Positions 28,267 through 37,720 of a stretch of DNA of 64,000 nucleotides are shown piece by piece. Origin of the DNA: Trichomonas vaginalis G3 (Eukaryota > Parabasalia > Trichomonadida > Trichomonadidae). Both the position numbers and the translations under genes were made by a program. Position 1 is the first letter of the stretch. Each line of letters begins with the position of its first letter. The notes under the pieces were generated by a model, which had not been told where the DNA came from, did not search any database, and worked only from the letters and a program-made list of their open reading frames with translations. The stretch lies in contig NC_067204.1 of the NCBI RefSeq assembly GCF_026262505.1, forward strand, positions 372,001 through 436,000, read 5' to 3'.

Positions 28267-29649
28267 GCATTTCTATACCATGCGTAAACTGTCATGTAAG
28301 GTGGCATGTATTCTTTACTTTGTCCCGTTGTTGCGTATATCCTGTAACGCGATGTGTATGGTTTTCCATCTCCTGAGTGTTACCCCAGAAAACAATTTAT
28401 AGCAAACTGAACGTCGTCTTTAACATCATATCCTTTACCTTTTTTCATTGCTGACCAATCCCAAAATTTATTTGCTTATGCCAACCTGCTTGAGATGTAC
28501 TTAAATCTATGTAGTGACTGTGTGCAGGTAAATTTTCACCTGAAATCGTTTTACTTCCACCTGTTTCCTTTGAAGAGTTTGCACAATACAAAAACCTGTC
28601 GACTATTTGAGTCCAAGTTCCAAAACCAAGTACTACTTCTGGTCTGGTAGAGTTCATTGACGTATAAATAGAGCCTATAGGATATAATGTTTGAAGTATT
28701 TCTGTCTTTAATGTTTGAAGCTCTGTTTTGTCTGCTTTCTTGTCTAACATTGCGGGTAGTTCATATGCTTCAAAGTTTCTGGCATGACTTTTCAATGTTC
28801 CTGCAACTCTTATCTAAATTGTTAAGAGTATCTTTTACGCTTGTACTCGGATTCTCTAAAGGTGCACTTGAACCAAGGTCAAAGTTCAGTATTATGTCGT
28901 CTGCTCTAACAGTTGTAAAACTTGTATGTGTATGAGTCTTATTTGCTTTCTTCTCTAACTCATCGTTAACATAAGTTTTATCTGCTTTAAGGTCTAAACA
29001 TCCTGAAACCCATCCTGTATCAGCTTTAGTTTTAAAAATCTTCGATGTCCATTCATGATACCATTCAGCCCTTTCTATAATTTCTTTATCTTTTTCATCC
29101 ACATATTCCTTATCCGCCTTCTTCACTAACACACTAGCCATAAGTCCCTTATCTACCTTATTTTCAAGGCTAACGTTTAAGTTTGTAATATCAGATATAG
29201 AATGTGTATGAGTCTTTTTAGAATATTCGTTTTCAGCTCTTGTCACTTCACTTGACATTTTATTGTCAACATATGTTTTGTCTGCTAGTTCAGGATGAGT
29301 ATGTTCTTTTGTTGCATAAGCATTGTTAGCTCTTTCTTCTTCTTTTGCTATTGCATCGTCTACATATTCTTTGTCAGCTTTGTTGTCAACATCTGCCTTC
29401 AAAAGAAGTTCATTTATAGGTTTCTCGTTTAAAGTTCCTTTTGTTGATTTATACAGACAGTATGGTTCTTATTGTCTTGAAACAGAAACTCATCTGTCAT
29501 TGGGTTTAATGTCAGTTTTAAGTTTCCTTCTTTCAATGACTCAGATATCTTAGAATAGTTTGAAAAGTTTGTTGTGTTCTTATTTAGAGCTTGCATAATG
29601 ATTGTCGGTTGTGTTGTATTTCTCTCATGGAAGCAATATCTTTCGACAT
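28263..29649 (-). pseudogene. Fibre / tail-collar-like virion protein, E1 copy, broken
   Basis: The N-terminal region and tip match E0 and E3. The middle carries a module (SFTTVRADDIILN, DLGSSAPLENPSTSVKDTL) that is absent from E3 but duplicated in the E2 fibre, indicating exchange between families. Stalk repeats of ADK.YV/HTH type are present. There are about four breaks. Confidence 0.75.
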
Positions 29650-29667
29650 TTTTATTCTAGATAAAAT
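29650..29667. promoter_or_regulatory. Divergent promoter between fibre and minor-capsid-like genes (E1)
   Basis: This is the same 18 bp spacer as at 1225-1242 and 61644-61661, with TTTTTAT and ATAAAAT motifs. Confidence 0.5.
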
Positions 29668-30517
29668 ATGCTTCCAATAGAAAAAGAAAATTCTAGAGTT
29701 GCTACAACTAAACCATTAGATGAACTTTTACTTAATGTCGGTCAAAAGTTTGAGACAGAGACCGTAAAGCATGAAGGCTATCGTTTTGACTACCCATTGA
29801 GATGGTTAAGAGACCCATCCGTCACAAAAGCTATTGGCTTTCGTAGAATGAAGTTCATTTCAGAAGCCATACATGGTTTCCATTTACGGTCGGTTTTGAA
29901 GTTCGATACTATAACAAAGAAAAACGTATTATGAGAAATTTGAACAGGGAAAACTTTTACAAGTTAGTTTGCTTATAAATTTAGAAACAACTCTTCAAAG
30001 CTTTTCAAGAAAAATATAACGATATCTATATCGAATATGCAAACCAGTATAACATTGACGAAGGAGAGTACCATCTCGATATTATTTATGACAGGAAAAA
30101 TGCAACTGTTAAAATCAATAGAATAGAAGACCTTGGAGAAAACGTTTATATTTCCTACAAAATATAACAACTTGGCATGGTATAGATTTATGAGGATGTT
30201 AAATCAGCCTGCAGCATATCCAGTACACCCAGACTTTTATGAAGTCGAAAACCCTAATGGAACATATGAAAATGTTTTCGACCCAGCTGCTATTATTGTT
30301 CATGCTTCATTTTCTGGCGCCCAAAACTCTTTCTTATGCTTGGCAAATGACTTTTACGAAAAAACCTACAAAGTTATATGAAACCGCCGAGTGGAAGTAT
30401 TTCAGACTTTCAAGTATGGTTTACTACAGATGGAAGAAAAAGAATAATTCCATTATACATGCGTTTTACTTAGAACTTAGTTTCATATACAACTACTATC
30501 GAACGGTAAAAATATAA
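29668..30517 (+). pseudogene. Minor-capsid-like protein, E1 copy, broken
   Basis: It is nearly identical to the E0 gene at 1243-2088, with the same ends as the whole E3 gene but a different middle. About four breaks. Confidence 0.65.
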
Positions 30518-30522
30518 TTTTT

Positions 30523-30764
30523 AATACGGTTGAGGTGTTGGATTTGGTTGCCAACTAGACTGTGGTGCAGGTTCAGGCTGTTGTATAACAGGAGCTTGTT
30601 CTTCTGGTTTCGGGGTCTTTAGGTATAATACCAACGAACTGACCTACTCTTTTACCAATATTTTTGACTCCGTTCCAAATTCCTTTTCCGACAGATTTTA
30701 TTCCATTCCATATACCTCTTCCAACATTTCGAAAGAAGTTTCCAATACTACTGAAGAAACCCAT
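30523..30764 (-). pseudogene. Small amphipathic virion-type protein, E1 copy
   Basis: This is a copy of the 80-aa protein at 2093-2335, with the same cationic GIWNG repeats at the N-terminus. About one break affects the C-terminal half. Confidence 0.6.
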
Positions 30765-30784
30765 TTTACTATATGTAAAAATCT

Positions 30785-31144
30785 AATGTCCGCCTAGTCT
30801 CTACGTTTCCTGTTGAGTTCCATAGCATTCTTTAACTGGAGCTCATACATTCTGTTTCTCCTCTGGTAGAAAACATATTCTGGGTCAACTCCTGTGTTCG
30901 CGTCATCTGCATAAAGTTGTTTATATCCCACTTCAGGGTTTGTATAAAACTCTTTCCATCTCATATTTGCATACCATGGTGGCAAACCTAACGCAGCGTC
31001 ATTTGACATGGCAGTTTGCATTTGTACATCTGTTGGCACTTGACCATAGTTTGCCATTGCAGTTTGTATTCTAACTTCATTTGGAATATTCTCTGGGTTT
31101 GGTTGTCCAGGTTGCTGTGCATTCGCTAAGTTCTGTGCGTCCAT
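30785..31144 (-). CDS. Hypothetical 120-aa-type element protein, E1 copy
   Basis: It is nearly identical to the gene at 2354-2716, including the repeated QTAM.N phrases and the WYANMRWKEF block. It looks nearly whole, with perhaps one break near the end. Confidence 0.65.
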
Positions 31145-31167
31145 TTAATATTAGATAAAAATATCTC

Positions 31168-31299
31168 TTACGAGTACATATACTGAACATTTGCAGGCAT
31201 TGGTTCATCTTCATATTCTCTGTACTTTTCTGCCACGTCAAAGAAATAAATGACACAATGGAAAAAACCTAAAACAAGTAGTCCTATTTCAAACCACAT
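31168..31299 (-). CDS. Small single-pass membrane protein, E1 copy, 43 aa
   Basis: It has the same hydrophobic segment and acidic tail as at 2740-2871 and overlaps the methyltransferase 3' end. It remains whole although the methyltransferase next to it is broken. Confidence 0.6.
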   Translation of the reverse strand: MWFEIGLLVLGFFHCVIYFFDVAEKYREYEDEPMPANVQYMYS

Positions 31300-32098
31300 T
31301 TACTTACTAATAAAATTTCTTTGTTATGACACTTTCTCCAGTTTATAGGACCTCTCTCATATTCTATCTTGTCATATCTAAACTCATAGGCATGTATGTC
31401 CTCTAACCATCTCATAACGGTTTCCAAACCACTTTTATCGGATGTAAAGTAAAAGCATGGATGGTTATGTATAACGTCTAAAGTTTCTAAAGAGTCTCTC
31501 AAAGTCCAGTCTACTTGGTATTGAAAATCCCATGTGTTATAGAACGGGCGGTCCACTATAAAGAAAACATTTTCCTTGTCTTTATATTTTTCATACAACT
31601 CTGTCCAATGACATCTCACAAACTCTATACCCTCAATATATTTTTCTATGTCCTCTTTGAAAACATTTGTATAGTTAAGATATAAAACTTTTGACATAAG
31701 TGTTTCAATGTCATGAACTCTTATAGCACCACTATATAATAGTCTAGCAGATATACTATTCCAGTCTATATATTCTGCTTTTTTCAAAACCTCTCTCACA
31801 ATATTTTTCTTATCTAATGGTATACGTTCCATCTTACCTATAGGTATCTTTCTTTTAACTCTTTCAATATATTGTTTGTGTCTGGAATATGTTTGAGACG
31901 GTCCATATAGTTGTCGAAGTCATTGCATATAATCTTTGAGTCTGGGAATATTGTATGACACAAATGGGATATATAGAAACTTCCACCGAACAAATCTACA
32001 AATGTTAGACCATTCGGTAGTTTCTTAAGTTCTCTCATATAAATCTTTACTTTACTCTTATTTCCAAAGAACGGTAACGGTGGTTTTGTAAAATTCAT
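31284..32098 (-). pseudogene. Dam-like adenine methyltransferase, E1 copy, broken
   Basis: It is homologous along its length to the whole enzymes at 2847-3674 and 59208-60026 (PPLPFFGNKS start, VDLFGGSFYIS). About two breaks or more. Confidence 0.8.
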
Positions 32099-32234
32099 TT
32101 ATATATAATAATAAAAATGTTTTTACCCGAAAAGTGACAGAAAAGTGACAAAACATGAAAACATATATAATTTGTGAAAAGTGAAACAAAAAGTGACATT
32201 TTTAAAAGTGACACCATTAATATGATGTAAATAA

Positions 32235-32353
32235 CAACGGTTTTGGTTTTGTCACCGGTTGGTCGGCTGGGGTTCGGTCCTCCTCTTGGGTCTTGGGCAA
32301 AATTCTTAGGGCTAGAAGGGGCGCAGCCCCTGGAAGCCCCTCATACCTGACCT
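32235..32353 (-). repeat. E1 right terminal inverted repeat (119 bp)
   Basis: It pairs with 8623-8741 and has its hairpin at about 32309-32340. It is followed by the TAAGT duplication at 32354-32358. Inside it, GTGACA repeats lie at about 32139-32212. Confidence 0.9.
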
Positions 32354-33046
32354 TAAGTCGTGTACTGAGGCACTGCGCGCCTCCATACACCACTTAGCGG
32401 TTTTGACACTTTACAAAACTGTTAACGTATATTTTACAACACAAACGACAACACTAACTTAACCTTAAATATTTACAAAGCCGCCAACCACTTCACCTCA
32501 CTAACGACATCGCTAACGACGTCACTAATGAAAAAATAAACGTTCTCACTAACGTTCCCACTAATGTTCTCACTTACAAAAGTATGCAACTCCTCCATTG
32601 CTGTGCTTCACATAACAGCTCATAATCTTCTGACTCACTTTCTTCTTCATATAGGTCAAAATCACTGTCATAGTTTATACCTGTAAGTTTTGACAAAGCT
32701 AATGAAACACGTTTACCGTTTGTATCGTATGCTTGTATAAACTTTCCATTCTTCATTCCTTCATAAACGCTCAAACTAACTTTACCCTTTCTCCCTCGTA
32801 TCTGATAGAATGTATTTTCACGAGGAACGAAGAACAAATTCTTGAACTCATGACCGTTGTAGTTTGTTATCTCAATAGTTTTCGTCATTTATATAAAAAT
32901 AAAATAAAAAATAAACTTAAAAATTAATGATATCACCACCCTCACACGTATGAAAACATCCATTTAAATTTAGGTGAATTGGTGAGATCTCACCTCTTTT
33001 TTCACCTGTTTTTTCACCCTGTTGAATTCATTGTTTTATAACTCTT
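32354..33046 (+). repeat. E2 left terminal inverted repeat, inner part (outer 17 bp at 8606-8622)
   Basis: With the 17 bp left of E1, this forms a repeat of about 706 bp matching the reverse complement of 55027-55732 almost perfectly. It contains a whole small gene, a GC-rich hairpin at about 32367-32383 and a GGTGAGATCTCACC palindrome near 32980-32995. Confidence 0.9.
32574..32888 (-). CDS. Small protein in the E2 terminal repeat, left copy, about 104 aa
   Basis: The protein (MTKTIEITNYNGHEFKNLFF, then FYQIRGRKGKVSLSVY, DTNGKRVSLALSK) resembles the C-terminal domain of the HNH proteins at 23113 and 37049. An acidic tail follows. Because it lies in the terminal repeat, the element carries two copies (the other at 55184-55504). 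A DNA-binding role at element ends is an attractive inference. It is whole, or differs from the right copy only at its end. Confidence 0.65.
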   Translation of the reverse strand: MTKTIEITNYNGHEFKNLFFVPRENTFYQIRGRKGKVSLSVYEGMKNGKFIQAYDTNGKRVSLALSKLTGINYDSDFDLYEEESESEDYELLCEAQQWRSCILL

Positions 33047-33263
33047 CTAACTTCTTCTTAAGTTCAGCAATGTTGTCCTCATGAAGTTTAATCTTTCTCA
33101 AAATTCCTTCTTTATCTAATGGTTGCTTTATCTTTCTAAACTGAACTCTACCATCCTTCATAGTATGAACGTAAAAACCTTCTGGAATAGTTCCTGATTT
33201 AATGTATTCTACCAAAAACTTTTGTTTCATTGCTTCAGTGACTTTATTTGTCATTTCAATCAA
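33036..33263 (-). CDS. Hypothetical 75-aa protein
   Basis: The protein is lysine-rich with a C-terminal coiled-coil-like end (ILRKIKLHEDNIAELKKKLEEL). A block GFYVHTMKDGRVQFRKIKQPL resembles FYYVSQSKDGKIYVRKRKVPL in the gene at 35407-35832, so the two may be paralogous. It overlaps the inner edge of the terminal repeat. Confidence 0.6.
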   Translation of the reverse strand: MIEMTNKVTEAMKQKFLVEYIKSGTIPEGFYVHTMKDGRVQFRKIKQPLDKEGILRKIKLHEDNIAELKKKLEEL

Positions 33264-33302
33264 ATAAAAATTTTAATATTAAATAAAAATAACGTTATTT
33301 TT

Positions 33303-33548
33303 TCAGTAAGGAAACGCAGGAGTTTTACGATTTATTTGAGGAGTAGGTTCTGGTTTAAATGTTGGAGTCGGTTTAGGAGTTGACTTTTGAACAGGAGTTT
33401 GTACTTTCATAGGTTCAGGAGTCATTGAAGGTTTTGCTTGTGAAGGTGTTGGTTTTGACGTTGGTTTTGGCGAAGGTGTTGGAGTTTGTTTAACTTCAGC
33501 TACTTCAGTATATTTTACAACATTTGCTTTATTTCTTTTCAACATCAT
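33303..33548 (-). CDS. Proline/threonine/lysine-rich protein, 81 aa
   Basis: It is low complexity (PTPSPKPTSKPTPS) and probably disordered or a spacer. It overlaps the next gene by 20 bases in another frame. The function is unknown. Confidence 0.5.
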   Translation of the reverse strand: MMLKRNKANVVKYTEVAEVKQTPTPSPKPTSKPTPSQAKPSMTPEPMKVQTPVQKSTPKPTPTFKPEPTPQINRKTPAFPY

Positions 33549-33774
33549 ATACTGCTCCTGCTGTAGCTAGCAAACCTAGTGGGAGACCATATTTTATATA
33601 AGGACTTGACCAAATGCTATTTTTGACAGGAGCTGGTGGAACACCTAACCTTGGTGAGACTGCTCTTTGCCATTGTGCAGCTCGTAAGAAATATTCAATA
33701 GGTGCTCCATAATCGTTTGGTAAAGTTTGTTTCATAGATGGTGAAGGTTCACGAGAGCTTGATGAAGAACTCAT
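33529..33774 (-). CDS. Small membrane protein, 81 aa
   Basis: It has a serine-rich start, a middle YFLRAAQWQRAVSPRLG and a likely transmembrane segment YGLPLGLLATAGAVY near the C-terminus. It lies just downstream of the capsid gene on the same strand, with a TTTTTAAAGCTTATAA leader. It could be a minor virion membrane protein. Confidence 0.55.
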   Translation of the reverse strand: MSSSSSSREPSPSMKQTLPNDYGAPIEYFLRAAQWQRAVSPRLGVPPAPVKNSIWSSPYIKYGLPLGLLATAGAVYDVEKK

Positions 33775-33804
33775 TTATAAGCTTTAAAAATAAACGTTCA
33801 TCCT

Positions 33805-35379
33805 TTATTCCTCACTGTCGTCCGTAGCTAAGTTATAGTCATCTAATCTTATTATTGGGATTCCATTAGCACGCACCTGAATGGCAAAGCAACAATCCCT
33901 CATAAATCCAATAAGTGGCTTTGGTACATTTTCAGTTGCTAGTTCAATAGGTCCTTTAACAGACAATTTGTATGTTATTGGAGCAGTAGATGTTTGACCT
34001 TGCTGGAAGCAAAAGTCCACTTCTGTTGGAAAACCACATAAGAAATGTGTGTTGTCATAGCTATCCCATTTATGTTCCACACTACCATCATCCACCAATG
34101 ACCTCATAACATCTTCATTAAATCCTATCATATCATTGTTTGTATTGCAAGCGTTCGCAACCATTTCATAAAATACAGGTCCATATGATTTTTCAGGTTC
34201 TGCAGGCATATTTCCATAAGCTCCCATGGAAAGCTGAAGATATTTAAACTTAGGGTTCTCAAAATTAACATAATAGTTGTCTTTCTTTCTAAATAGTGCC
34301 CAAATACTTTTAACATTAATAGGCGTATAAGCTGCTGTAAATGTTGCACTTGAACTATCTGTATTCTTTGAGAATGAACCGTCCATAGGAATCCAATCCA
34401 TAACTTTAACAGGAAAACATAAAGCCTCGTTTGTATAATGTTCTACAAGTTCTGTATAAATGTTAGGGTCTAAAGAGAATGACTTTGGATGAATGAAACA
34501 TTCATTAAAATCCATCTTTGTTCGAAATAGTTGCTGGGTTACAGTTGTAATAGTAACTGTTCCACTAGCTTCTACTGCCTTCGTTATCATAGTGAATGGT
34601 TCATTCCATGGAACAAATTTATTTGTCGGTGGATTTGAATCTGAAGCAAATGCAACTTTAAGAGTTGGATTGAAAGCAATGATATCATTTACAGATATAG
34701 ATGTGCATTGTAAGGCGTCGCTACTGAACTTTACTTTAAGCTGAATGTTTCCTGCAAAAGCTGGAATAAATCGAATAGCTTCTAATGGAAGGAATCTTCT
34801 AACAGGAATTCTTAAACGAAGCTTAAAATCAAATGATTTTCCTGCTGTAATTGGACCACTAACAATTTGTCCTGTTCTGCATGTTCCCGAATGACTCCAT
34901 ACATCTTCATGTCGAGTCTTTGAGAAAACATCTACTTTCTTTATTTGTTCGGTAGTTTGTGAGTTTGAAGTTATATATGCTTCTTCTCTTGCGTTGTCTT
35001 GAGAATATACGATACGACCATTTGCAAGGATTTGATATCCAGCAACTGCATAGAAAGCGTCATCGAAACCAATCCAAAATCCTGGTGGGTTTGTTTTATT
35101 GGAACCTGAACCAATTTCTTTATCTACAATAAATTGACCTTCCATTTTATACGTAATGAATGTATTGTAAAGGTCCAACATATTTTCACCAGGAGGTGAG
35201 AGATTGAATGTTACCCATGTGTTATCTTTAGCAGTTCCAGGTTGTGATGGAATCTTTGCGTCAGAATATTTTCTATTAGTGTCACCAATTTGAACTGCAT
35301 TGTCTATGATATCGAAATATGAGCGAATCTGATGAATATGCTCTGCTGGAGTAAATTCGTTTAACTGTTCGTTCTGCAT
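33805..35379 (-). CDS. Major capsid protein (double jelly-roll type), 524 aa
   Basis: The length and beta-rich pattern fit Polinton double jelly-roll capsids. The N-terminal roll includes WVTFNLSPPGENMLDLYNTFITY, GFWIGFDDAFYAVAGYQI and the strand FKLRLRIPVRRFLPLEAIRFIPAFAGNIQLKV. The second roll runs to the C-terminus (FLCGFPTEVDFCFQQG, TYKLSVKGPIELA). The broken E1 counterpart at 12136-13742 has the same strand landmarks. A TTTTTATCCGAAGTAAATAC leader precedes the ATG. The gene appears whole. Confidence 0.75.
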   Translation of the reverse strand: MQNEQLNEFTPAEHIHQIRSYFDIIDNAVQIGDTNRKYSDAKIPSQPGTAKDNTWVTFNLSPPGENMLDLYNTFITYKMEGQFIVDKEIGSGSNKTNPPGFWIGFDDAFYAVAGYQILANGRIVYSQDNAREEAYITSNSQTTEQIKKVDVFSKTRHEDVWSHSGTCRTGQIVSGPITAGKSFDFKLRLRIPVRRFLPLEAIRFIPAFAGNIQLKVKFSSDALQCTSISVNDIIAFNPTLKVAFASDSNPPTNKFVPWNEPFTMITKAVEASGTVTITTVTQQLFRTKMDFNECFIHPKSFSLDPNIYTELVEHYTNEALCFPVKVMDWIPMDGSFSKNTDSSSATFTAAYTPINVKSIWALFRKKDNYYVNFENPKFKYLQLSMGAYGNMPAEPEKSYGPVFYEMVANACNTNNDMIGFNEDVMRSLVDDGSVEHKWDSYDNTHFLCGFPTEVDFCFQQGQTSTAPITYKLSVKGPIELATENVPKPLIGFMRDCCFAIQVRANGIPIIRLDDYNLATDDSEE

Positions 35380-35406
35380 GTATTTACTTCGGATAAAAAT
35401 ATCTAT

Positions 35407-35832
35407 TTACTTCATTATTCTCACTCTTCTTCTTGGCATTCGTGGTGGAAGTTGTTTCTTGACATTTTCAATGAACTGTACATTCTCTTTTGTCTCAACT
35501 TCTTTCACTGGCGGGTCAGGATTCTTTGACTCGGTTTGTTTTTCAATGAAATTCACGAACTTTGCAATAAGCTCTTGATTCGTTATTGAAAGTACATCTG
35601 GCTTCTTTTCTTCTGGTTCTATTGACTTTTCAGTTTGAACAGAAGGTTTTATATGGGCTTCACCCTTGCCATACACCTTAATGTTGTCGCTTTCTGCATT
35701 CGCTAATGGAACCTTTCTTTTTCTTACGTATATTTTACCATCTTTACTCTGACTTACGTAATAGAAAGGATGTTGTATTCCTCTTGCGTCATTTAATATA
35801 ATAGACTCTCGCTCTGATTTTGACAAGCTCAT
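35407..35832 (-). CDS. Hypothetical 141-aa protein upstream of the capsid gene
   Basis: The N-terminal domain has FYYVSQSKDGKIYVRKRKVPLA (compare 33036-33263), then a charged linker and a basic end (RMPRRRVRIMK). The basic arginine-rich tail suggests nucleic acid or capsid contact. The function is not known. Confidence 0.6.
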   Translation of the reverse strand: MSLSKSERESIILNDARGIQHPFYYVSQSKDGKIYVRKRKVPLANAESDNIKVYGKGEAHIKPSVQTEKSIEPEEKKPDVLSITNQELIAKFVNFIEKQTESKNPDPPVKEVETKENVQFIENVKKQLPPRMPRRRVRIMK

Positions 35833-35877
35833 TTTACATCGGTTAAAGTTTTAATTTTGTTTTTTATCTGCAGTCAA

Positions 35878-36165
35878 ATGACTCAGACAAGCCCTACGGA
35901 CAAGACCCAAGGGGTCATAGATGTTGAAGCATTGAAGAAAGAAATTCGTGAGCAAATTTTATCCGAACTGAAGGAACAAAAACAAGAACAAAAGCCAGAG
36001 AGACCAAAGAGAAAACTTAGTGAAAAACAACTTGCTGCATTAGCTGCTGGAAGACAAAAGAACCCAAGACTACTGGCGAAGAAAGCTAGAGAAGAAGCTG
36101 AAGCAAAAGAAAGAAGTAAATGGTTTATTTTTATCCGAATTAAATGTATAGACAAATACCTTTAA
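35878..36165 (+). CDS. Small helical charged protein, 95 aa
   Basis: A likely coiled coil (VEALKKEIREQILSELKEQKQEQ) is followed by a basic alanine-rich segment (KLSEKQLAALAAGRQKNPRLLAKKAREE). This GRQKNP.R.L type of sequence is common in small virion or DNA-associated proteins. It overlaps the start of the next gene by about 22 bases. Confidence 0.55.
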   Translation: MTQTSPTDKTQGVIDVEALKKEIREQILSELKEQKQEQKPERPKRKLSEKQLAALAAGRQKNPRLLAKKAREEAEAKERSKWFIFIRIKCIDKYL

Positions 36166-36998
36166 CTGTTGCGTTCAGTAGTGAAAACCCTGACGTCAAA
36201 ATAAAGGGGAACAGAGTAACGTTTAAGTTTCCAACAGACTGGATTGTGAACATAAATGAAGAGAAGTACATTGGCATAACATCTATGTATATAACACGTG
36301 CTTTCAGAAAGGTTGACTTTATACTTCAAGTCGAGATAGAAAATGACGAACAGTCTTTAAGCGCCCAAAACATTCACATATACAAATACTTTAAAGACGA
36401 TACAACATTGTTGCAATGTATGATTTCATTTAATGAATGTTCGAGAAAAAGTTCAACATTGAAGTACAAACTTTACAGCCTTTACGTGAGTTTCTTGCAC
36501 AACTGAAAGAAGAAGGTAGTCAGCCACAACTTATAGACTTTCATTATGAATTTAATGAAAATGAAGATGGAACTCATGACTGTCAGTTTGTTATATTCAC
36601 CATTCAATGAAGTCGCTAAAGAGAAAGAAAATCCATTACGTATAAGATTTCAAATCTCTGAACCAAGTGATGATTTCAAGAATGTTTTCAATTATGATGC
36701 AATGCTTCCGAGGAAAAATGAATTTTCAAAGATTGTAACACCTGGCATTTGGGATAGAAAGCAAGCTATATTATATTCAAACTTAAGTAAGGGAGTTGAA
36801 AATGAGTTCATTGGTCATACAAGAACTTCACCACTTCCTAACCCTAAATACTATAAATTAACTGGCTTCAATCGTGAGTTTTGGATAGACATGTTCTCCA
36901 CTCATGACCATAACTGCCCAGTGTTCTTACCTCCAGACCATAAGGACTGTCTCTACATTGAAGCACAACTCTTAAACTCTACCATCGCAGTATTGTAA
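36144..36998 (+). pseudogene. Minor-capsid-like protein of E2, broken
   Basis: The N-terminal block FKFPTDWIVNINEEKYIGITSMYI matches the YP.RW....KAI pattern of the minor-capsid-like family. The C-terminus (CLYIEAQLLNSTIAVL) fits the end of the group. About two breaks. A TTTTTATCCGAATTAA leader precedes the ATG. Confidence 0.6.
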
Positions 36999-37048
36999 AA
37001 TCTACGCTAGTTTTATTTTTTCTGAAAATTTTTATTTGAGTGAAAGGC

Positions 37049-37615
37049 ATGGAAGGTGAAGGACATTGGCAAACACTCGAACATGACAATGACTATGAAA
37101 TCTTTTCAGAGTACCCATATCCAATTAGGCGCATAAGTAACAAAAGAGTTGTAAGTGAGTTTGACAACGGTGATGGTTATATTTGTGTTTATTTAAACAA
37201 ACATAAACTCTTTAAGCATAAAATTGTTGCAAATCAATTTATACCGAATCCTGAAGGACTTCGAGAAGTAGACCATATAAACAGAGACAGAGGAGACTTT
37301 CATATCTCAAACTTAAGGTGGGTGTCGAGAAGACAAAACATGAGAAATATTTCTGGTTCGAATGGCTATTGGTTTGACATTGTAGACACTCTTCCTGAAG
37401 ATGCTGTTGAAATTATACAATACTCTAAATTTACTCTAGAAAATTACTACTATGTCCCAAGTGAAGATGTCTTTTACTATTTCATGGGAACTCAATACAG
37501 ACGAATGAATGTCTTAAGACAGTATAGCAAAGATTATATAAACATTACAGATGTAGAAGGAAGAAGAACAAAGCTGTCTATTGCAAAGTTTAAGAGAGAC
37601 AATGGTTATACATAA
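37049..37615 (+). CDS. HNH homing-type endonuclease, 188 aa
   Basis: The HNH core is EVDHINRDRGDFHISNLRWVSRRQN in the middle of the protein, with a preceding NUMOD4-like section (GYICVYLNKHKLFKHKIVANQF). The C-terminal domain (VEIIQYSKFTLENYYYV, YRRMNVLRQYSKDYINITD) is shared with 23113-23697 and 32574-32888. The ATG at 37049 is preferred to an upstream non-ATG extension. It appears whole. Confidence 0.85.
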   Translation: MEGEGHWQTLEHDNDYEIFSEYPYPIRRISNKRVVSEFDNGDGYICVYLNKHKLFKHKIVANQFIPNPEGLREVDHINRDRGDFHISNLRWVSRRQNMRNISGSNGYWFDIVDTLPEDAVEIIQYSKFTLENYYYVPSEDVFYYFMGTQYRRMNVLRQYSKDYINITDVEGRRTKLSIAKFKRDNGYT

Positions 37616-37630
37616 ATGACAAAATATATG

Positions 37631-37664
37631 ACCTCATGGGCTTCGCCCTTGCCGCTAGCGGCTT
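37631..37664. repeat. Small palindromic element copy 1 (intergenic)
   Basis: GGGCTTCGCCC followed by CCGCTAGCGG makes two adjacent hairpins. Copies lie at 41257-41283 and 54403-54432. Here it lies between convergent HNH and PolB genes and could double as a terminator. Confidence 0.65.
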
Positions 37665-37720
37665 ATTTTTATCACGAATGACCTCATTCATGACCTCATT
37701 GCTGACAAAAATAAATGACC

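Larger units (their letters stand above)
8623..32353 (+). mobile_element. Maverick/Polinton E1, family I
   Basis: This 23,731 bp element is nested in the left terminal repeat of E2. Its terminal inverted repeats are 119 bp with one mismatch. Cargo from left to right: a 1074-aa structural-type protein, major capsid, minor-capsid-like genes, SF3 helicase, packaging ATPase, KilA-N and T5orf172 genes, an HNH gene, two satellite arrays, integrase, fibre, a small virion cassette and a Dam-like methyltransferase. No DNA polymerase is recognisable. Repeat identity and nesting make it the youngest insertion here. Many genes are broken (roughly fifteen or more breaks). Confidence 0.9.
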
